Shown here piece after piece: positions 52,052 to 60,970 of a DNA stretch of 64,000 bases (position 1 is its first letter; every line of letters begins with the position of its first letter). Below the pieces are notes generated by a model. The model was not told the DNA's origin. It did no database searches and was given only the letters and a program-made list of their open reading frames with translations. The position numbers and the translations under genes are program-made. Source of the DNA: Umezawaea tangerina (GTDB taxonomy: Bacteria > Actinomycetota > Actinomycetes > Mycobacteriales > Pseudonocardiaceae); contig NZ_PVTF01000004.1 in the NCBI RefSeq assembly GCF_003002815.1, positions 434,001 through 498,000 on the forward strand. The letters are read 5' to 3'.

Positions 52052-53143
52052 ATGGAGCCCTACCGCATCGAGATCCCGCAGTCCCGGCTGGACGACCTCG
52101 CCGCCCGGCTCGCCAACACCCGTTGGCCCGCCGAACCCGAGGGCACCGGCTGGCGCGACGGCGTGCCCGTCGCGTACCTGAAGGACCTCGTCGAGCACTG
52201 GCGCACGCGCTACGACTGGCGGGCCTGGGAAGCGCGGCTCAACGAGTACCCCCAGTTCACGACCACCATCGACGGCGCGAACATCCACTTCCTGCACGTC
52301 CGCTCCGCCCGCGAGGACGCCCTGCCGCTGATCCTCACGCACGGGTGGCCGGGATCCGTCGTCGAGTTCCTGGACGTCGTCGAACCGCTGGCGCGGGACC
52401 ACCACCTGGTCATCCCGTCGATGCCGAACTACGGGTTCTCCGGGCCCACCGCGGACACCGGCTGGGACGTGCGGCGCATCGCGGGCGCGTGGGCCGAGCT
52501 GATGGCGCGCCTCGGCTACGACCGCTACGGCGCGCAGGGCGGCGACTGGGGGTCGCTCGTCTCGCGCGAACTGGGGATCATCGACGCCGGGCACGTGGTC
52601 GGCGTGCACCTGACCATGCTGCTCACGTTCCCGACCGGCGGCGTCGAGGGGCTGACCGAGGACGACCTCGAACGGCTGAGGGCGTTCAGGCACTTCGCCG
52701 ACGACGGGTCGGGCTACCAGCGCATCCAGGGCACCAGGCCGCAGACGCTCGGCTACGGCCTGACCGACTCGCCCGTCGGGCAGCTCGCGTGGATCGTGGA
52801 GAAGTTCAAGGAGTGGACCGACTCAGAGGACGTGCCGGAGGACGCCGTCGACCGCGACCTCCTGCTCACCAACGTGATGGTCTACTGGCTGACCGGCACC
52901 GCGGCGTCGTCCGCGCGGCTGTACAAGGAGTCCGCCGGGTCCGCGGGGAGGGTCGAGGCGTCGACGACCCCCACCGCGGTGGCCGTGTTCCCGAAGGAGG
53001 TCGTGCGGCCGGTGCGGTCGATCGCCGAGAGGACGAACCGGATCGTCCGGTGGACCGAGCTCGACCGCGGTGGCCACTTCGCCGCCATGGAACAGCCGGA
53101 GCTGCTGGTCGACGACGTCCGCGCCTTCTTCCGGAGCCTGTAG
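52052..53143 (+). CDS. Epoxide hydrolase (microsomal-type, EHN domain)
   Basis: A 363-residue alpha/beta-hydrolase epoxide hydrolase. The N-terminal EHN domain is shown by [20 protein letters not shown] and [20 protein letters not shown]. The catalytic domain has the oxyanion motif THGWPGS, the nucleophile Asp in [10 protein letters not shown], and the His in [14 protein letters not shown]. It opens epoxides to diols. ATG 52052 has a TAGGGT box at 52039-52044, 7 nt upstream, fitting a leaderless transcript; ATG 52028 is the alternative. Its stop abuts the next start with no gap, so the AlkZ-like gene is translationally coupled. Confidence 0.92.
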   Translation: MEPYRIEIPQSRLDDLAARLANTRWPAEPEGTGWRDGVPVAYLKDLVEHWRTRYDWRAWEARLNEYPQFTTTIDGANIHFLHVRSAREDALPLILTHGWPGSVVEFLDVVEPLARDHHLVIPSMPNYGFSGPTADTGWDVRRIAGAWAELMARLGYDRYGAQGGDWGSLVSRELGIIDAGHVVGVHLTMLLTFPTGGVEGLTEDDLERLRAFRHFADDGSGYQRIQGTRPQTLGYGLTDSPVGQLAWIVEKFKEWTDSEDVPEDAVDRDLLLTNVMVYWLTGTAASSARLYKESAGSAGRVEASTTPTAVAVFPKEVVRPVRSIAERTNRIVRWTELDRGGHFAAMEQPELLVDDVRAFFRSL

Positions 53144-54211
53144 ATGCCGACCGCCAGAACGCTCAACCGCACCCTGCTGGCCAGGCAGCTGCTGCTGGAC
53201 CGGCACGACCTGCGGCCCGACCAGGCGATCGAGCACCTGGTCGGGCTGCAGGCGCAGGCCACCGCATCCCCCTACGTGGCCCTGTGGTCGCGTCTGACGG
53301 GCTTCACCGCCGATCGGGTGGGCACGATGCTGGAGGACCGCTCCGCGGTCCGCACGACGCTCATGCGCGGCACCCTGCACCTCGTCACGGCCCGCGACTG
53401 CGCACGGCTGCGTCCCGCCATGCAGCCGATGCTGGACCGCGTCGCCAGAACCAACTTCGGCCGCGACCTCACCGGCGTCGACCTGGCCGCCCTCGTCGAA
53501 GCCGCGCTCCCCCTGCTCACCGAACCCCGGACCACCGCCCAGCTCGGCGCCGCACTGGCACCCCGCTGGCCCGACCACCAGCCCCGCGTGCTCGGCGCCG
53601 TCCTCCCACTGCTGCTGCCCGTGGTCCAGATCCCACCCCGCGGCATCCTCGGCCGCGGCGGACCCGCCGCCAACGCGCTCGCGTCGACCTGGCTCGGCAC
53701 CGATATCCCGGCACCGGAACCCCCGGACTCCGCAATATTGCGGTATCTCGCGGCTTTCGGCCCCGCGACCGCCGCCGACATCTCGGCGTGGTCGCGACTG
53801 ACCGGCGTGAAATCCGTCATCACCCGAATGGACCTGAAGACCTACCGCGACGAAACGGGCCGAACCCTCCTCGACCACCCCGACGCCGACCTCACCGACC
53901 CGGAAACCCCCGCCCCGCCCCGATTCCTCCCCGAGTTCGACAACGTCCTGCTCTCCCACGCCGACCGCACCCGCATCATGGGCGACGAGGACCGCAAGCG
54001 CTGGAGCGGCGTCGCCAACGCCGTGTTCCCCGCCAGCTTCCTGCTCGACGGGTTCCTCAGCGGGACGTGGAAGGTCGACCGCGGCACGCTGGCGATCACG
54101 CCCTACCGCAAGGTGTCCACTGGGGACAGGCGGGCTCTAGAACGGGAAGGCTTGGCACTGCTGGACTTCCTCGCCCCCCAGCACGACCACGCCATCCACT
54201 TCACCACCTGA
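53144..54211 (+). CDS. HTH_42/AlkZ-like DNA glycosylase
   Basis: A 355-residue winged-helix protein of the HTH_42 (DUF1006) superfamily that includes AlkZ, a glycosylase unhooking azinomycin interstrand crosslinks. Near the N-terminus is LVGLQAQATASP, with Gln36-Ala37-Gln38 fitting the catalytic QxQ motif of the AlkZ-like subgroup. Further family segments are TLMRGTLHLVTARDCARLRP and the C-terminal VLLSHADRTRI with FLLDGFLSGTWKV. The start ATG directly follows the epoxide hydrolase stop. The substrate is likely a bulky alkylated or crosslinked base; this is inferred from family and motif. Confidence 0.85.
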   Translation: MPTARTLNRTLLARQLLLDRHDLRPDQAIEHLVGLQAQATASPYVALWSRLTGFTADRVGTMLEDRSAVRTTLMRGTLHLVTARDCARLRPAMQPMLDRVARTNFGRDLTGVDLAALVEAALPLLTEPRTTAQLGAALAPRWPDHQPRVLGAVLPLLLPVVQIPPRGILGRGGPAANALASTWLGTDIPAPEPPDSAILRYLAAFGPATAADISAWSRLTGVKSVITRMDLKTYRDETGRTLLDHPDADLTDPETPAPPRFLPEFDNVLLSHADRTRIMGDEDRKRWSGVANAVFPASFLLDGFLSGTWKVDRGTLAITPYRKVSTGDRRALEREGLALLDFLAPQHDHAIHFTT

Positions 54212-54258
54212 CCCTCACGCCGTGCTCCGCCGCTCCCAACACCCCCGCAACACCGCCA
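54212..54258. repeat. Direct repeat, left copy
   Basis: 47 bases identical to 55260-55306, beginning CCCTCACGCCGTGCTCCGCC. It lies right after the AlkZ-like stop. The sequence equals the 3' coding end of the LysR gene, so this copy appears to be a duplicate. Both copies go on with CGTCG after a one-base indel. Confidence 0.9.
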
Positions 54259-54291
54259 CGTCGATTGCCGGACTCGGGATGATGATGGGGT

Positions 54292-55253
54292 ATGAGAACT
54301 CCGGTAGTGACTCAGAATCCGTTGCCCAGGTGGACCACGGTCGCGGTCTTGACAACGCTACTTGCGTCGACGGCTGGCGCTGTGACCGCACTGTGGTGGG
54401 CGGGCACCAGCGGACTGGGCGGAAACGAGCTGATCACGGCACGGTTCGACGCGGTCCGCATCGGTCTGACCATCGGTGTGGGCGGCGGTGGACTGTTCGC
54501 CCTTGCGCTGTCGGTGCGCAGGCAGCGGTCGACCGAGATCAGCGTGGAGCAGAAGGGACTTGACCAGGACCTACAGGACCGCATGGCGGCAACGACGGAA
54601 AACGACGCCGCGTCACGGCGGATAACCGAGCTGTACAGCAAGTCCGTTGAACAACTCGGTTCCAACAAAGCACCGGTCCGGCTGGGCGGCCTGTACGCGT
54701 TGGAGCGCCTCGCTCAGGACAACCCCGCCAGCGGCAGACCATCGTCAACATCCTCTGCGCGTACCTGCGCATGCCGTACGCGGTCCCGAACGAGGCGAGT
54801 ACCGACAGCGAGCGCGAGACGAGGTCGCAAGAGCGCCAGGTCCGCTTGACCGCTCAGCGCATCATCGCCGACCACCTGCGTCCTCGGACCGACGCCGACA
54901 CGTTCTGGTCGGACATCGACCTGGACCTCAGTGGCGCCGCACTCATCGATCTAGACCTCAGTGGCGCCCATTGCCGCACGGTCACCTTCACCGGTGCGAC
55001 CTTCACCGGCATCACCCGGTTCGTAAAAGCGGACTTCAGCGGAACGGCGTCGTTCGATGAAACCGACTTCCGCGGAGCCGCGTTGTTCGACCAGGGGACT
55101 TTCGGGGTCATCACCTTCCTGCACGCACGCACCACCGCGCCCTTGTACTTCGAGGACGCCGAGTTCAAGGCAGGTGCGCCGGACATCCCAGGCAGGCAGG
55201 CGATCGTGACCAACGACCATGGCCGGGTGGTGGACGCTTCCGACCAACCCTGA
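54292..55253 (+). pseudogene. Frameshifted pentapeptide-repeat protein with membrane segment
   Basis: Frame one (54292-54849) encodes two hydrophobic helices (VAVLTTLLASTAGAVTALWW; IGLTIGVGGGGLFALAL), a coiled segment and LGGLYALERLAQDNPA. A one-base deletion near 54728 then breaks it. Frame two continues RQTIVNILCAYLRMPY, RLTAQRIIADHLRP, pentapeptide repeats (DLSGAALIDLDLSGA, FTGATFTGITRF) and a stop at 55253. Relatives are known as single intact proteins with NPA-QRQTIVNILCAYLR, so restoring one C fixes the frame. Less GC-rich codons than its neighbours and flanking 47-bp direct repeats mark it as an inserted segment. Confidence 0.8.
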
Positions 55254-55259
55254 CGCCAC

Positions 55260-55306
55260 CCCTCACGCCGTGCTCCGCCGCTCCCAACACCCCCGCAACA
55301 CCGCCA
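55260..55306. repeat. Direct repeat, right copy (LysR 3' end)
   Basis: 47 bases identical to 54212-54258. Here they encode the last residues of the LysR protein (ending RGCWERRSTA) on the minus strand, so this is the original copy. Confidence 0.9.
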
Positions 55307-56171
55307 ACGTCGCGGTGATCGCGGGACGTCGGCTGGCGCCGGTGCGCCAGACGGCGAAGACGCGGCGGGTCGGGGTGGGGTGCAGGGGGATGGCGCGGAC
55401 GGTGGGTGGGAGGGGGCCGCGGCCGAGGCGGGGGAGGAGGCCCACGCCGATGCCCTGGGAGAGCAGGGCGAGCTGGGTCTCGTACTCGGCGACGCGGTGG
55501 GCGAGGTCGGGTTCGATGTCGGCGCCGCGGAAGGTCTTCATGAGCCAGTCGTGGCAGATGGTGCCCTCGGGCTGGCAGATCCAGCGCTGGTCGGCCAGGT
55601 CCCGCGGGGTGAGGGACGCGCGGGTGGCCAGGGGGTGGGTGGCGGGGAGCAGGACGTCGGCGATGTCCTCGCCCAAAGCGCTGCGGGACAACGACTCCGG
55701 CACGACGAGCGGGGCGTTGTCCCAGTCGTGGGCGACGGCGAGGTCGAGCTCGCCGCGGGCCACGGCGTCGATGCCCTCCGGTGGGTCGATCTCGACCGAG
55801 CGGACGTCCAGGGCCGGGTGGTGGGCGGCGAGGTCGACCAGCGCCAGCGGGAGCAGGCCGCGGGCGGCGGTGGCGAACGCGCCGATGGACAGCGCCCCGA
55901 CGGCGGCGCCGCGCTGCTCCTCCAGCGTCACCTCGGCCTCCTCGACGAGCGCGAGCACCTGGGCGGCGGTGGCGGCGAGGCCGTAACCGGCGTCGGTCAG
56001 GGCGACCCCGCGGCCGCGGCGTTCGAGCAGCGCGGTGCGGGTCTCGCGTTCGAGCTTGGCGATCTGCTGCGACACCGCCGACGGCGTGTAGCCCAGCACC
56101 GACGCGGCGGCGCCGACCGACCCGTGCGTCGCGACGGCGTGCAGCGCGCGCAGCCTCCCGAGATCCAACAT
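55263..56171 (-). CDS. LysR-family transcriptional regulator
   Basis: A 302-residue LysR regulator with an N-terminal HTH (HGSVGAAASVLGYTPSAVSQ, followed by IAKLERETRTALLER) and an effector domain with LSIGAFATAARGLLPLAL and LSQGIGVGLLPRLG. It is divergent from the EamA transporter, over a 49-bp spacer with a TAGCAATGCTA dyad. It probably controls the transporter. Its last 44 bases lie inside a 47-bp direct repeat. Confidence 0.93.
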   Translation of the reverse strand: MLDLGRLRALHAVATHGSVGAAASVLGYTPSAVSQQIAKLERETRTALLERRGRGVALTDAGYGLAATAAQVLALVEEAEVTLEEQRGAAVGALSIGAFATAARGLLPLALVDLAAHHPALDVRSVEIDPPEGIDAVARGELDLAVAHDWDNAPLVVPESLSRSALGEDIADVLLPATHPLATRASLTPRDLADQRWICQPEGTICHDWLMKTFRGADIEPDLAHRVAEYETQLALLSQGIGVGLLPRLGRGPLPPTVRAIPLHPTPTRRVFAVWRTGASRRPAITATLAVLRGCWERRSTA

Positions 56172-56172
56172 G

Positions 56173-56183
56173 TAGCAATGCTA
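56173..56183. promoter_or_regulatory. Short dyad in the LysR-eamA spacer
   Basis: TAGCAATGCTA, a perfect 11-bp palindrome, 1 bp upstream of the LysR ATG. TGCTAAAC recurs at 56179-56186 and 56212-56219, giving two half-similar sites across the spacer. Confidence 0.5.
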
Positions 56184-56220
56184 AACCCAACCTTGAAGAA
56201 CACGTCGCTGGTGCTAAACA

Positions 56221-57120
56221 GTGGACGAACCCAGACTCAACGGCGTGAAACCACGGCACGCCGCTCTCGCGGTCCTCGTCGCGACCATCTGGGGCGTCAA
56301 CTTCGTCGCCATCGAGTTGGGGCTGCGCGACTTCCCCCCGCTGCTGTTCTCCGGTCTGCGGTTCCTCGCCGCGGCCGTGCCCGCGCTCTTCCTCGTCGGC
56401 CCGCCGCGGGTCGCGTGGCGGTGGGTGGTCGCGGTCGGGCTGGTCCTGGGCGTCGCGAAGTTCGGGTTCGTCTTCAGCGGCATGCACGCGGGGATGCCCG
56501 CCGGGCTGTCGTCGCTGGTCCTGCAGAGCCAGGCGGTCTTCACGGTCGTGTTCGCCGCGGTCCTGCTGCGCGAACGGCCGCGCCGGACCCAGCTCGTCGG
56601 CATCGGGGTGGCCTCGGCGGGCATCCTGGTGATCGCCCTCGACTACGGCGTCGGCAGCCCGCTCGGCGCGTTCCTGCTGGTCATCGCCGGTGCGGCGTGC
56701 TGGGGGCTGTCCAACGTCATCACCCGCCACGCGAAGCCGCCGGACGCGCTCAGCTTCATCGTGTGGGTCAGCGCGGTCGCGGTGCTGCCGCTGTTCGCGC
56801 TGTCGCTGCTCATCGAGGGCCCGAGCGCGGACCTGGCCGCGCTGCGGGGGTTCGACTGGTCCGGTGCCGCGGCGCTCGGCTTCGTCGCGTGGGTCTCGAC
56901 GCTGCTCGGCTTCGGCCTGTGGGGCTTCCTGCTGCGCGAGTACGACGCCAGCACGGTCGCGCCGTTCTCGCTGCTGGTCCCGGTGGCGGGCATGCTGTCC
57001 GCGTGGGTCTTCCTCGGCGAGGAGCTCACCGTGCTGCGCTGCACGGCCGGGCTGCTGGTCGTCGCGGGCATGGCGAGCACGGCGATCAAGCCGCGCGACC
57101 GGGTGCCGGTGCTCACCTGA
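56221..57120 (+). CDS. EamA/DMT-family transporter
   Basis: A 299-residue, ten-helix drug/metabolite transporter with two EamA repeats. Repeat one starts [23 protein letters not shown] and repeat two starts [21 protein letters not shown]. The terminal [25 protein letters not shown] is the usual repeat end. It is closest to amino-acid exporters of the RhaT/YdcZ-like or RarD-related type, but the substrate is unknown. GTG start; its 3' end overlaps cobQ by 8 bp, tail to tail. Confidence 0.93.
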   Translation: MDEPRLNGVKPRHAALAVLVATIWGVNFVAIELGLRDFPPLLFSGLRFLAAAVPALFLVGPPRVAWRWVVAVGLVLGVAKFGFVFSGMHAGMPAGLSSLVLQSQAVFTVVFAAVLLRERPRRTQLVGIGVASAGILVIALDYGVGSPLGAFLLVIAGAACWGLSNVITRHAKPPDALSFIVWVSAVAVLPLFALSLLIEGPSADLAALRGFDWSGAAALGFVAWVSTLLGFGLWGFLLREYDASTVAPFSLLVPVAGMLSAWVFLGEELTVLRCTAGLLVVAGMASTAIKPRDRVPVLT

Positions 57121-58645
57121 GCGGCGGGGCACCCGGCGGCAGGAACGGCAGGCCGGACGGGGCTCCGTGCGCGAGCAGGCCGAGCAGGGCTTCGGTGTCC
57201 AGGTGGTCGGCGACGAGGTCGCCGAGCAGGTCGAGCTGGGCGGCGCGGGCGGCGGCGAAGTCGACGTCCGCGGCGGGCTCGAACCCGTCCCGGTCGGCGC
57301 GGGCCGCGGCCCAGCGCAGGAACGCCCGGCGGAACCCGTCGTTCTCCAGCAGGCCGTGCCAGTGCGTGCCCACGACCGACCCGGCGACCGCACCCTCCCC
57401 CGTGCCGTCCGACAGCACCACGAGGCCGTCCTGCCCGCCGTGCCGCACGACCCGGCCGTGGTGGATCTCGTAGCCGGTGACCGGCTCCCCCATGGCCGTG
57501 CCGACCGGGTGGCCCAACGTCTTGTCCGCCTCGAACCGCACGTCCACGTCCAGCAGCCCCAGGCCGTCCACCACGCCCGCGCGGGACTCGACGGCGTCCT
57601 CGACGCGGACGCCGAGCATCTGGAACCCGCCGCAGATCCCCAGCACCGGCAGGCCGCGCCGGGCGTGCGCGGTGATCGCGTCGGCCAGCCCGGTCTCCCG
57701 CAGCCACGCCAGGTCGTCGACGGTGGCCTTGGAACCGGGCAGCACCACCAGGTCCGCGTCGGCGACCCGCGACGGCTCGGTGACGAACCGGACCGACACG
57801 CCCGGCTCGCACGCCAGCGCCTCCACGTCCGTGGCGTTGGAGATCCTGGGCAGCCGGACGACCGCGACCCGCAGCCACTGCTCCCCGACCGGGGGCAGCG
57901 GCCTGCCGATCACGCCGTCCGCGGTGTAGGACAACGAGTCCTCGGCGTCGAGCCACAGCTCCTCGCGCCACGGCAGCACCCCGTACACCGGCCTGCCGGT
58001 GAGCGCCCGCAACTGGCGCAGGCCCGGTTCCAGCAGCGCGGGGTCGCCGCGGAACTTGTTGACCACGAACCCGGTCACCAGCGCCTGGTCGGCGGCGTCG
58101 AGCAGCGCGAGCGTGCCGAACAGGTGCGCGAACACGCCACCGCGGTCGATGTCGCCGACCACCAGCACCGGCAGGTCCGCCGCCCGCGCCAGGCCCATGT
58201 TCGCGATGTCGTTGACCCGCAGGTTGATCTCGGTCGGCGACCCGGCGCCCTCGCAGACCACGACCTCGTGGTCACCGCGCAGCGAGTCCAAAGTGGACAG
58301 CACCGTGCGGAACAGCTCCGCCTTGCGCTCGCGGTAGGACAGCGCCGACACCTCGCCGACCGCGCGACCCAGCACGACCACCTGCGACGTCCGGTCACCG
58401 CCCGGCTTGAGCAGGACCGGGTTGAACCGCACGCTCGGCTCCAGCCCGCACGCGGCGGCCTGCACGGCCTGCGCGCGGCCGATCTCGCCGCCGTCGAGCG
58501 TGACGACCGAGTTGTTCGACATGTTCTGCGCCTTGAACGGCGCCACCCGGACCCCGCGGCGCGCCAGCCAGCGGCAGATCCCCGCCACGAGCACGCTCTT
58601 GCCCGCGTCCGAGGTGGTCCCGGCCACCAGCAGCGCACCCGCCAC
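57113..58645 (-). CDS. cobQ: Cobyric acid synthase
   Basis: A 510-residue glutamine-dependent enzyme that amidates the b, d, e and g side chains of adenosylcobyrinic a,c-diamide. The N-terminal ATPase domain starts [20 protein letters not shown] and has [13 protein letters not shown] and [15 protein letters not shown]. The C-terminal GATase domain has Cys in [10 protein letters not shown] and His in [13 protein letters not shown] 58645 is preceded by GGGGGAG and gives the usual start. It lies outside the riboswitch operon (about 33 kb away), and no B12 element is visible next to it. Confidence 0.96.
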   Translation of the reverse strand: MAGALLVAGTTSDAGKSVLVAGICRWLARRGVRVAPFKAQNMSNNSVVTLDGGEIGRAQAVQAAACGLEPSVRFNPVLLKPGGDRTSQVVVLGRAVGEVSALSYRERKAELFRTVLSTLDSLRGDHEVVVCEGAGSPTEINLRVNDIANMGLARAADLPVLVVGDIDRGGVFAHLFGTLALLDAADQALVTGFVVNKFRGDPALLEPGLRQLRALTGRPVYGVLPWREELWLDAEDSLSYTADGVIGRPLPPVGEQWLRVAVVRLPRISNATDVEALACEPGVSVRFVTEPSRVADADLVVLPGSKATVDDLAWLRETGLADAITAHARRGLPVLGICGGFQMLGVRVEDAVESRAGVVDGLGLLDVDVRFEADKTLGHPVGTAMGEPVTGYEIHHGRVVRHGGQDGLVVLSDGTGEGAVAGSVVGTHWHGLLENDGFRRAFLRWAAARADRDGFEPAADVDFAAARAAQLDLLGDLVADHLDTEALLGLLAHGAPSGLPFLPPGAPPLR

Positions 58646-58691
58646 GACTGCTCTCCCCCCGATGTCGGTCCCGACTGACATCATTCCCCCC

Positions 58692-59390
58692 ATGGTCGAC
58701 GTTCCCGCCACCACGGTCCTGGTGCACAGCCCCTTCCTCGGACCCGCCACCCTGCGACCGCTCGCCGACGCGCTCTCCGCGCACGGCCACCCCGTGGTGC
58801 TGCTCGACCTGCGGGTGAGCGTGAACTCCGCGCCGGTGCACCAGCGGATGATCGGCGAGTTCGCCGACGCCGTGGACGACTCCGCCGTCGAGGGCGAGCT
58901 GGTGCTCGTCGGCCACAGCGGTGCCGGGCCGCTGCTGCCCGCGTTCGCCGACGCGCTGGAGACCGAGGTGGACGCGCTGGTCTACCTCGACGCCGACCTG
59001 CCGACGCCGGGCAAGAGCTGGCGGGAGACGTTCTCGCCGGAGCTGATGGCGCACATGCGGAAGATCTCCCGCGAGGACGTCATGCCCCGCTGGGACCGCT
59101 GGTTCCCGCCGGAGGTGCTGCCCGCCCTGATCCCGGACCCGGTGCAGCTCGCGGAGATCCTGGAGGAGGCCCCGGAGGTGCCGCTGGCGTTCCTGAAGGA
59201 ACAGCGACCGTCGGTGCCGTGGTCGGGCCCCTCGGCCTACCTCAGGCTCAGCGGCGAGTACACCGACGCGGCCGCCGCCGCACGTGCCGAGGGCTGGCCG
59301 GTCGACGAGCTGGAGCTGCACCACCTGGCGGCGGCGACCCACCCGGAGCAGGTCGCCGCGGCGCTGGTGGAGCTGCTCAGCAGACTGTGA
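58692..59390 (+). CDS. Small alpha/beta hydrolase
   Basis: A 232-residue alpha/beta-fold protein. [20 protein letters not shown] is the first strand with its loop; the nucleophile elbow is GHSGAG near residue 77; the Asp may be in [10 protein letters not shown]; and the terminal [12 protein letters not shown] carries the His. It is similar in size to uncharacterised actinobacterial esterase-like proteins. It is divergent from cobQ across 46 bp and overlaps the convergent map gene by 14 bp. Confidence 0.85.
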   Translation: MVDVPATTVLVHSPFLGPATLRPLADALSAHGHPVVLLDLRVSVNSAPVHQRMIGEFADAVDDSAVEGELVLVGHSGAGPLLPAFADALETEVDALVYLDADLPTPGKSWRETFSPELMAHMRKISREDVMPRWDRWFPPEVLPALIPDPVQLAEILEEAPEVPLAFLKEQRPSVPWSGPSAYLRLSGEYTDAAAAARAEGWPVDELELHHLAAATHPEQVAAALVELLSRL

Positions 59391-60234
59391 GGATCTCGGC
59401 GCCGTCGTCGGTGACCAGGATCGTGTGCTCGAACTGGGCGGTCCAGCTCTTGTCCTTGGTCGTGATCGTCCAGTCGTCGGCCCACGTGTCGTGCTCGATC
59501 CCGCCGAGGGTGATCATCGGCTCGATCGTGAACGTCATGCCGGTCTCGATCACGGTCGGGACGTGCGGCGCGTCGTAGTGCAGCACCACGAGCCCGCTGT
59601 GGAACGTCCGCCCGATGCCGTGGCCGGTGAAGTCGCGCACCACGCCGTAGCCGAACCGGTTGGCGTAGGCCTCGATGACCCGGCCCACCACGTTGAGCCG
59701 GCGTCCCGGCTTGACCGCCTTGATGGCCCGCATCGTCGCCTCGTGCGTGCGCTCGACCAGCAGCCGGTTCTCCTCGCTCACGTCACCGGCGAGGAACGTC
59801 GCGTTGGTGTCGCCGTGCACCCCGCCGATGTAGGCGGTCACGTCGATGTTCACGATGTCGCCGTCCTCGATCACCGTCGAGTCGGGGATGCCGTGGCAGA
59901 TGACCTCGTTGAGCGACGTGCAGCACGACTTCGGGAAACCCCGGTAGCCCAGCGTCGACGGGTAGGCACCGTTGTCGCACAGGAACTCGTGCGCCACCGC
60001 GTCGATCTCGTCGGTCGTCACACCGGGCGCCACGATCTTGCCCGCCTCCTGCAGCGCCTGCGCCCCGAGCCTGCCCGCGACGCGCATCGCCTCGATCACC
60101 TCGGGGGGCTGCACCCACGGGTCGTTCGTCTTCGTCGGGCCCGGCTTGCCCACGTACTCGGGGCGGGCTATCGACGAGGGCACGGGACGTCGGGGGGACA
60201 ACTGACCTGGCTTGAGCGCGGCACGAACGGGCAT
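59377..60234 (-). CDS. map: Methionine aminopeptidase, type I with N-terminal extension
   Basis: A 285-residue metalloaminopeptidase that removes initiator Met. The catalytic fold holds the five metal ligands: Asp in [13 protein letters not shown], Asp in VHGDTNATF, His in [11 protein letters not shown], Glu in [10 protein letters not shown] and Glu in [11 protein letters not shown]. An N-terminal extension of about 40 residues with PxxP-like [19 protein letters not shown] is the actinobacterial MetAP1c type (as in Mycobacterium MapB), thought to contact the ribosome. Confidence 0.96.
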   Translation of the reverse strand: MPVRAALKPGQLSPRRPVPSSIARPEYVGKPGPTKTNDPWVQPPEVIEAMRVAGRLGAQALQEAGKIVAPGVTTDEIDAVAHEFLCDNGAYPSTLGYRGFPKSCCTSLNEVICHGIPDSTVIEDGDIVNIDVTAYIGGVHGDTNATFLAGDVSEENRLLVERTHEATMRAIKAVKPGRRLNVVGRVIEAYANRFGYGVVRDFTGHGIGRTFHSGLVVLHYDAPHVPTVIETGMTFTIEPMITLGGIEHDTWADDWTITTKDKSWTAQFEHTILVTDDGAEILTVC

Positions 60235-60278
60235 GCGTTCACCCTACGGCGCTTTGCCGTACGCCTGTCACGTGGTCA

Positions 60279-60668
60279 CTACGCGGGAGCGGCCACCGGC
60301 AGGCCCGCGTCATGCGCCGCGGTCGCGAGTCGCCTGTCGTAGGTCACGAACGCTTCGAGATCACCGCGGAAGCGCATCGCCGACGTCAGGTGGATGGCGT
60401 CCAACGACTTCAGCTGGAACGGCAGGGCTCCAGCGGTGTCGAGCAGGTCGAACGTCATCGTCACGTTGTCCAGCTCGACCAGGATCATCGAGGCCAACCT
60501 GATCGCCGCGTCACCCTCGTGGCGAACCGCTCGGATCAATTCGACCCTGGCGAGCGAACTGGTCGCCCGCCCCGCGGTCGGGCGCTCGTCCATCCACGCG
60601 CGGAGCGCCTTGGTCTCGGGCTCCTCGCACACGAGTTTGACCAGTGCGGAGGTGTCGAAGTAGATCAC
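60279..60668 (-). CDS. vapC: VapC-type PIN-domain toxin
   Basis: A 129-residue PIN-domain ribonuclease. The first acidic residue is in MIYFDTSALVKLV (Asp5), a second acidic site in VELIRAV, the third Asp in LDAIHLTSAM near 90, and the fourth in FVTYDRRLA. The ATG overlaps the antitoxin stop by 4 bp, the classic coupled layout. VapC toxins cut tRNA or rRNA at specific sites. Confidence 0.93.
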   Translation of the reverse strand: MIYFDTSALVKLVCEEPETKALRAWMDERPTAGRATSSLARVELIRAVRHEGDAAIRLASMILVELDNVTMTFDLLDTAGALPFQLKSLDAIHLTSAMRFRGDLEAFVTYDRRLATAAHDAGLPVAAPA

Positions 60669-60937
60669 CAGCGCTCGTCCTCGCGCCTCTGGCGGAGCAC
60701 CTCGGACAACGGGGTACCCGTAGTGGCGGGAAGCGGTTCGGGCAGCGGCCCTCCACGCCCCCGGACCAGCTCGCCATCGGCGATCATGCGGTCCCTGGTG
60801 GTCGCCGTCTCGCTGGGTGGCCCTATCTCCGCCACGACCTTGCCGTGATCGGTGATCGCGATGCGCTCGCCGGCCTCCGCGCGGTGGACGTAGTCGGTGG
60901 CGTGGTGGCGCAGTTCCCTCAGGCCGATCCGCTCCAT
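60665..60937 (-). CDS. vapB: Phd/YefM-type antitoxin (VapB partner)
   Basis: A 90-residue antitoxin. The N-terminal Phd/YefM DNA-binding half is MERIGLRELRHHATDYVHRA followed by GERIAITDHGKVVAEIGP. The C-terminal tail of about 40 residues is flexible and binds the toxin (TGTPLSEVLRQRREDERW). ATG 60937 is favoured over the TTG at 60946. A palindrome lies just upstream, fitting autoregulation by the toxin-antitoxin complex. Confidence 0.9.
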   Translation of the reverse strand: MERIGLRELRHHATDYVHRAEAGERIAITDHGKVVAEIGPPSETATTRDRMIADGELVRGRGGPLPEPLPATTGTPLSEVLRQRREDERW

Positions 60938-60943
60938 GTTTAA

Positions 60944-60958
60944 CAATGTATCACATTG
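60944..60958. promoter_or_regulatory. VapB operator palindrome
   Basis: CAATGTATCACATTG, an inverted repeat with 6-bp arms and a 3-bp centre, 6 bp before the vapB ATG. The AT-rich TACATTGTTAAACATG run on the minus strand also provides a -10-like TACATT, so the operator overlaps the promoter. Confidence 0.7.
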
Positions 60959-60970
60959 ATGTTGGACCGT

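Noticed and set aside
54720-54780. Programmed frameshifting in the pentapeptide gene
   Set aside because: No slippery heptamer or downstream structure was recognised. A deletion is the simpler explanation.
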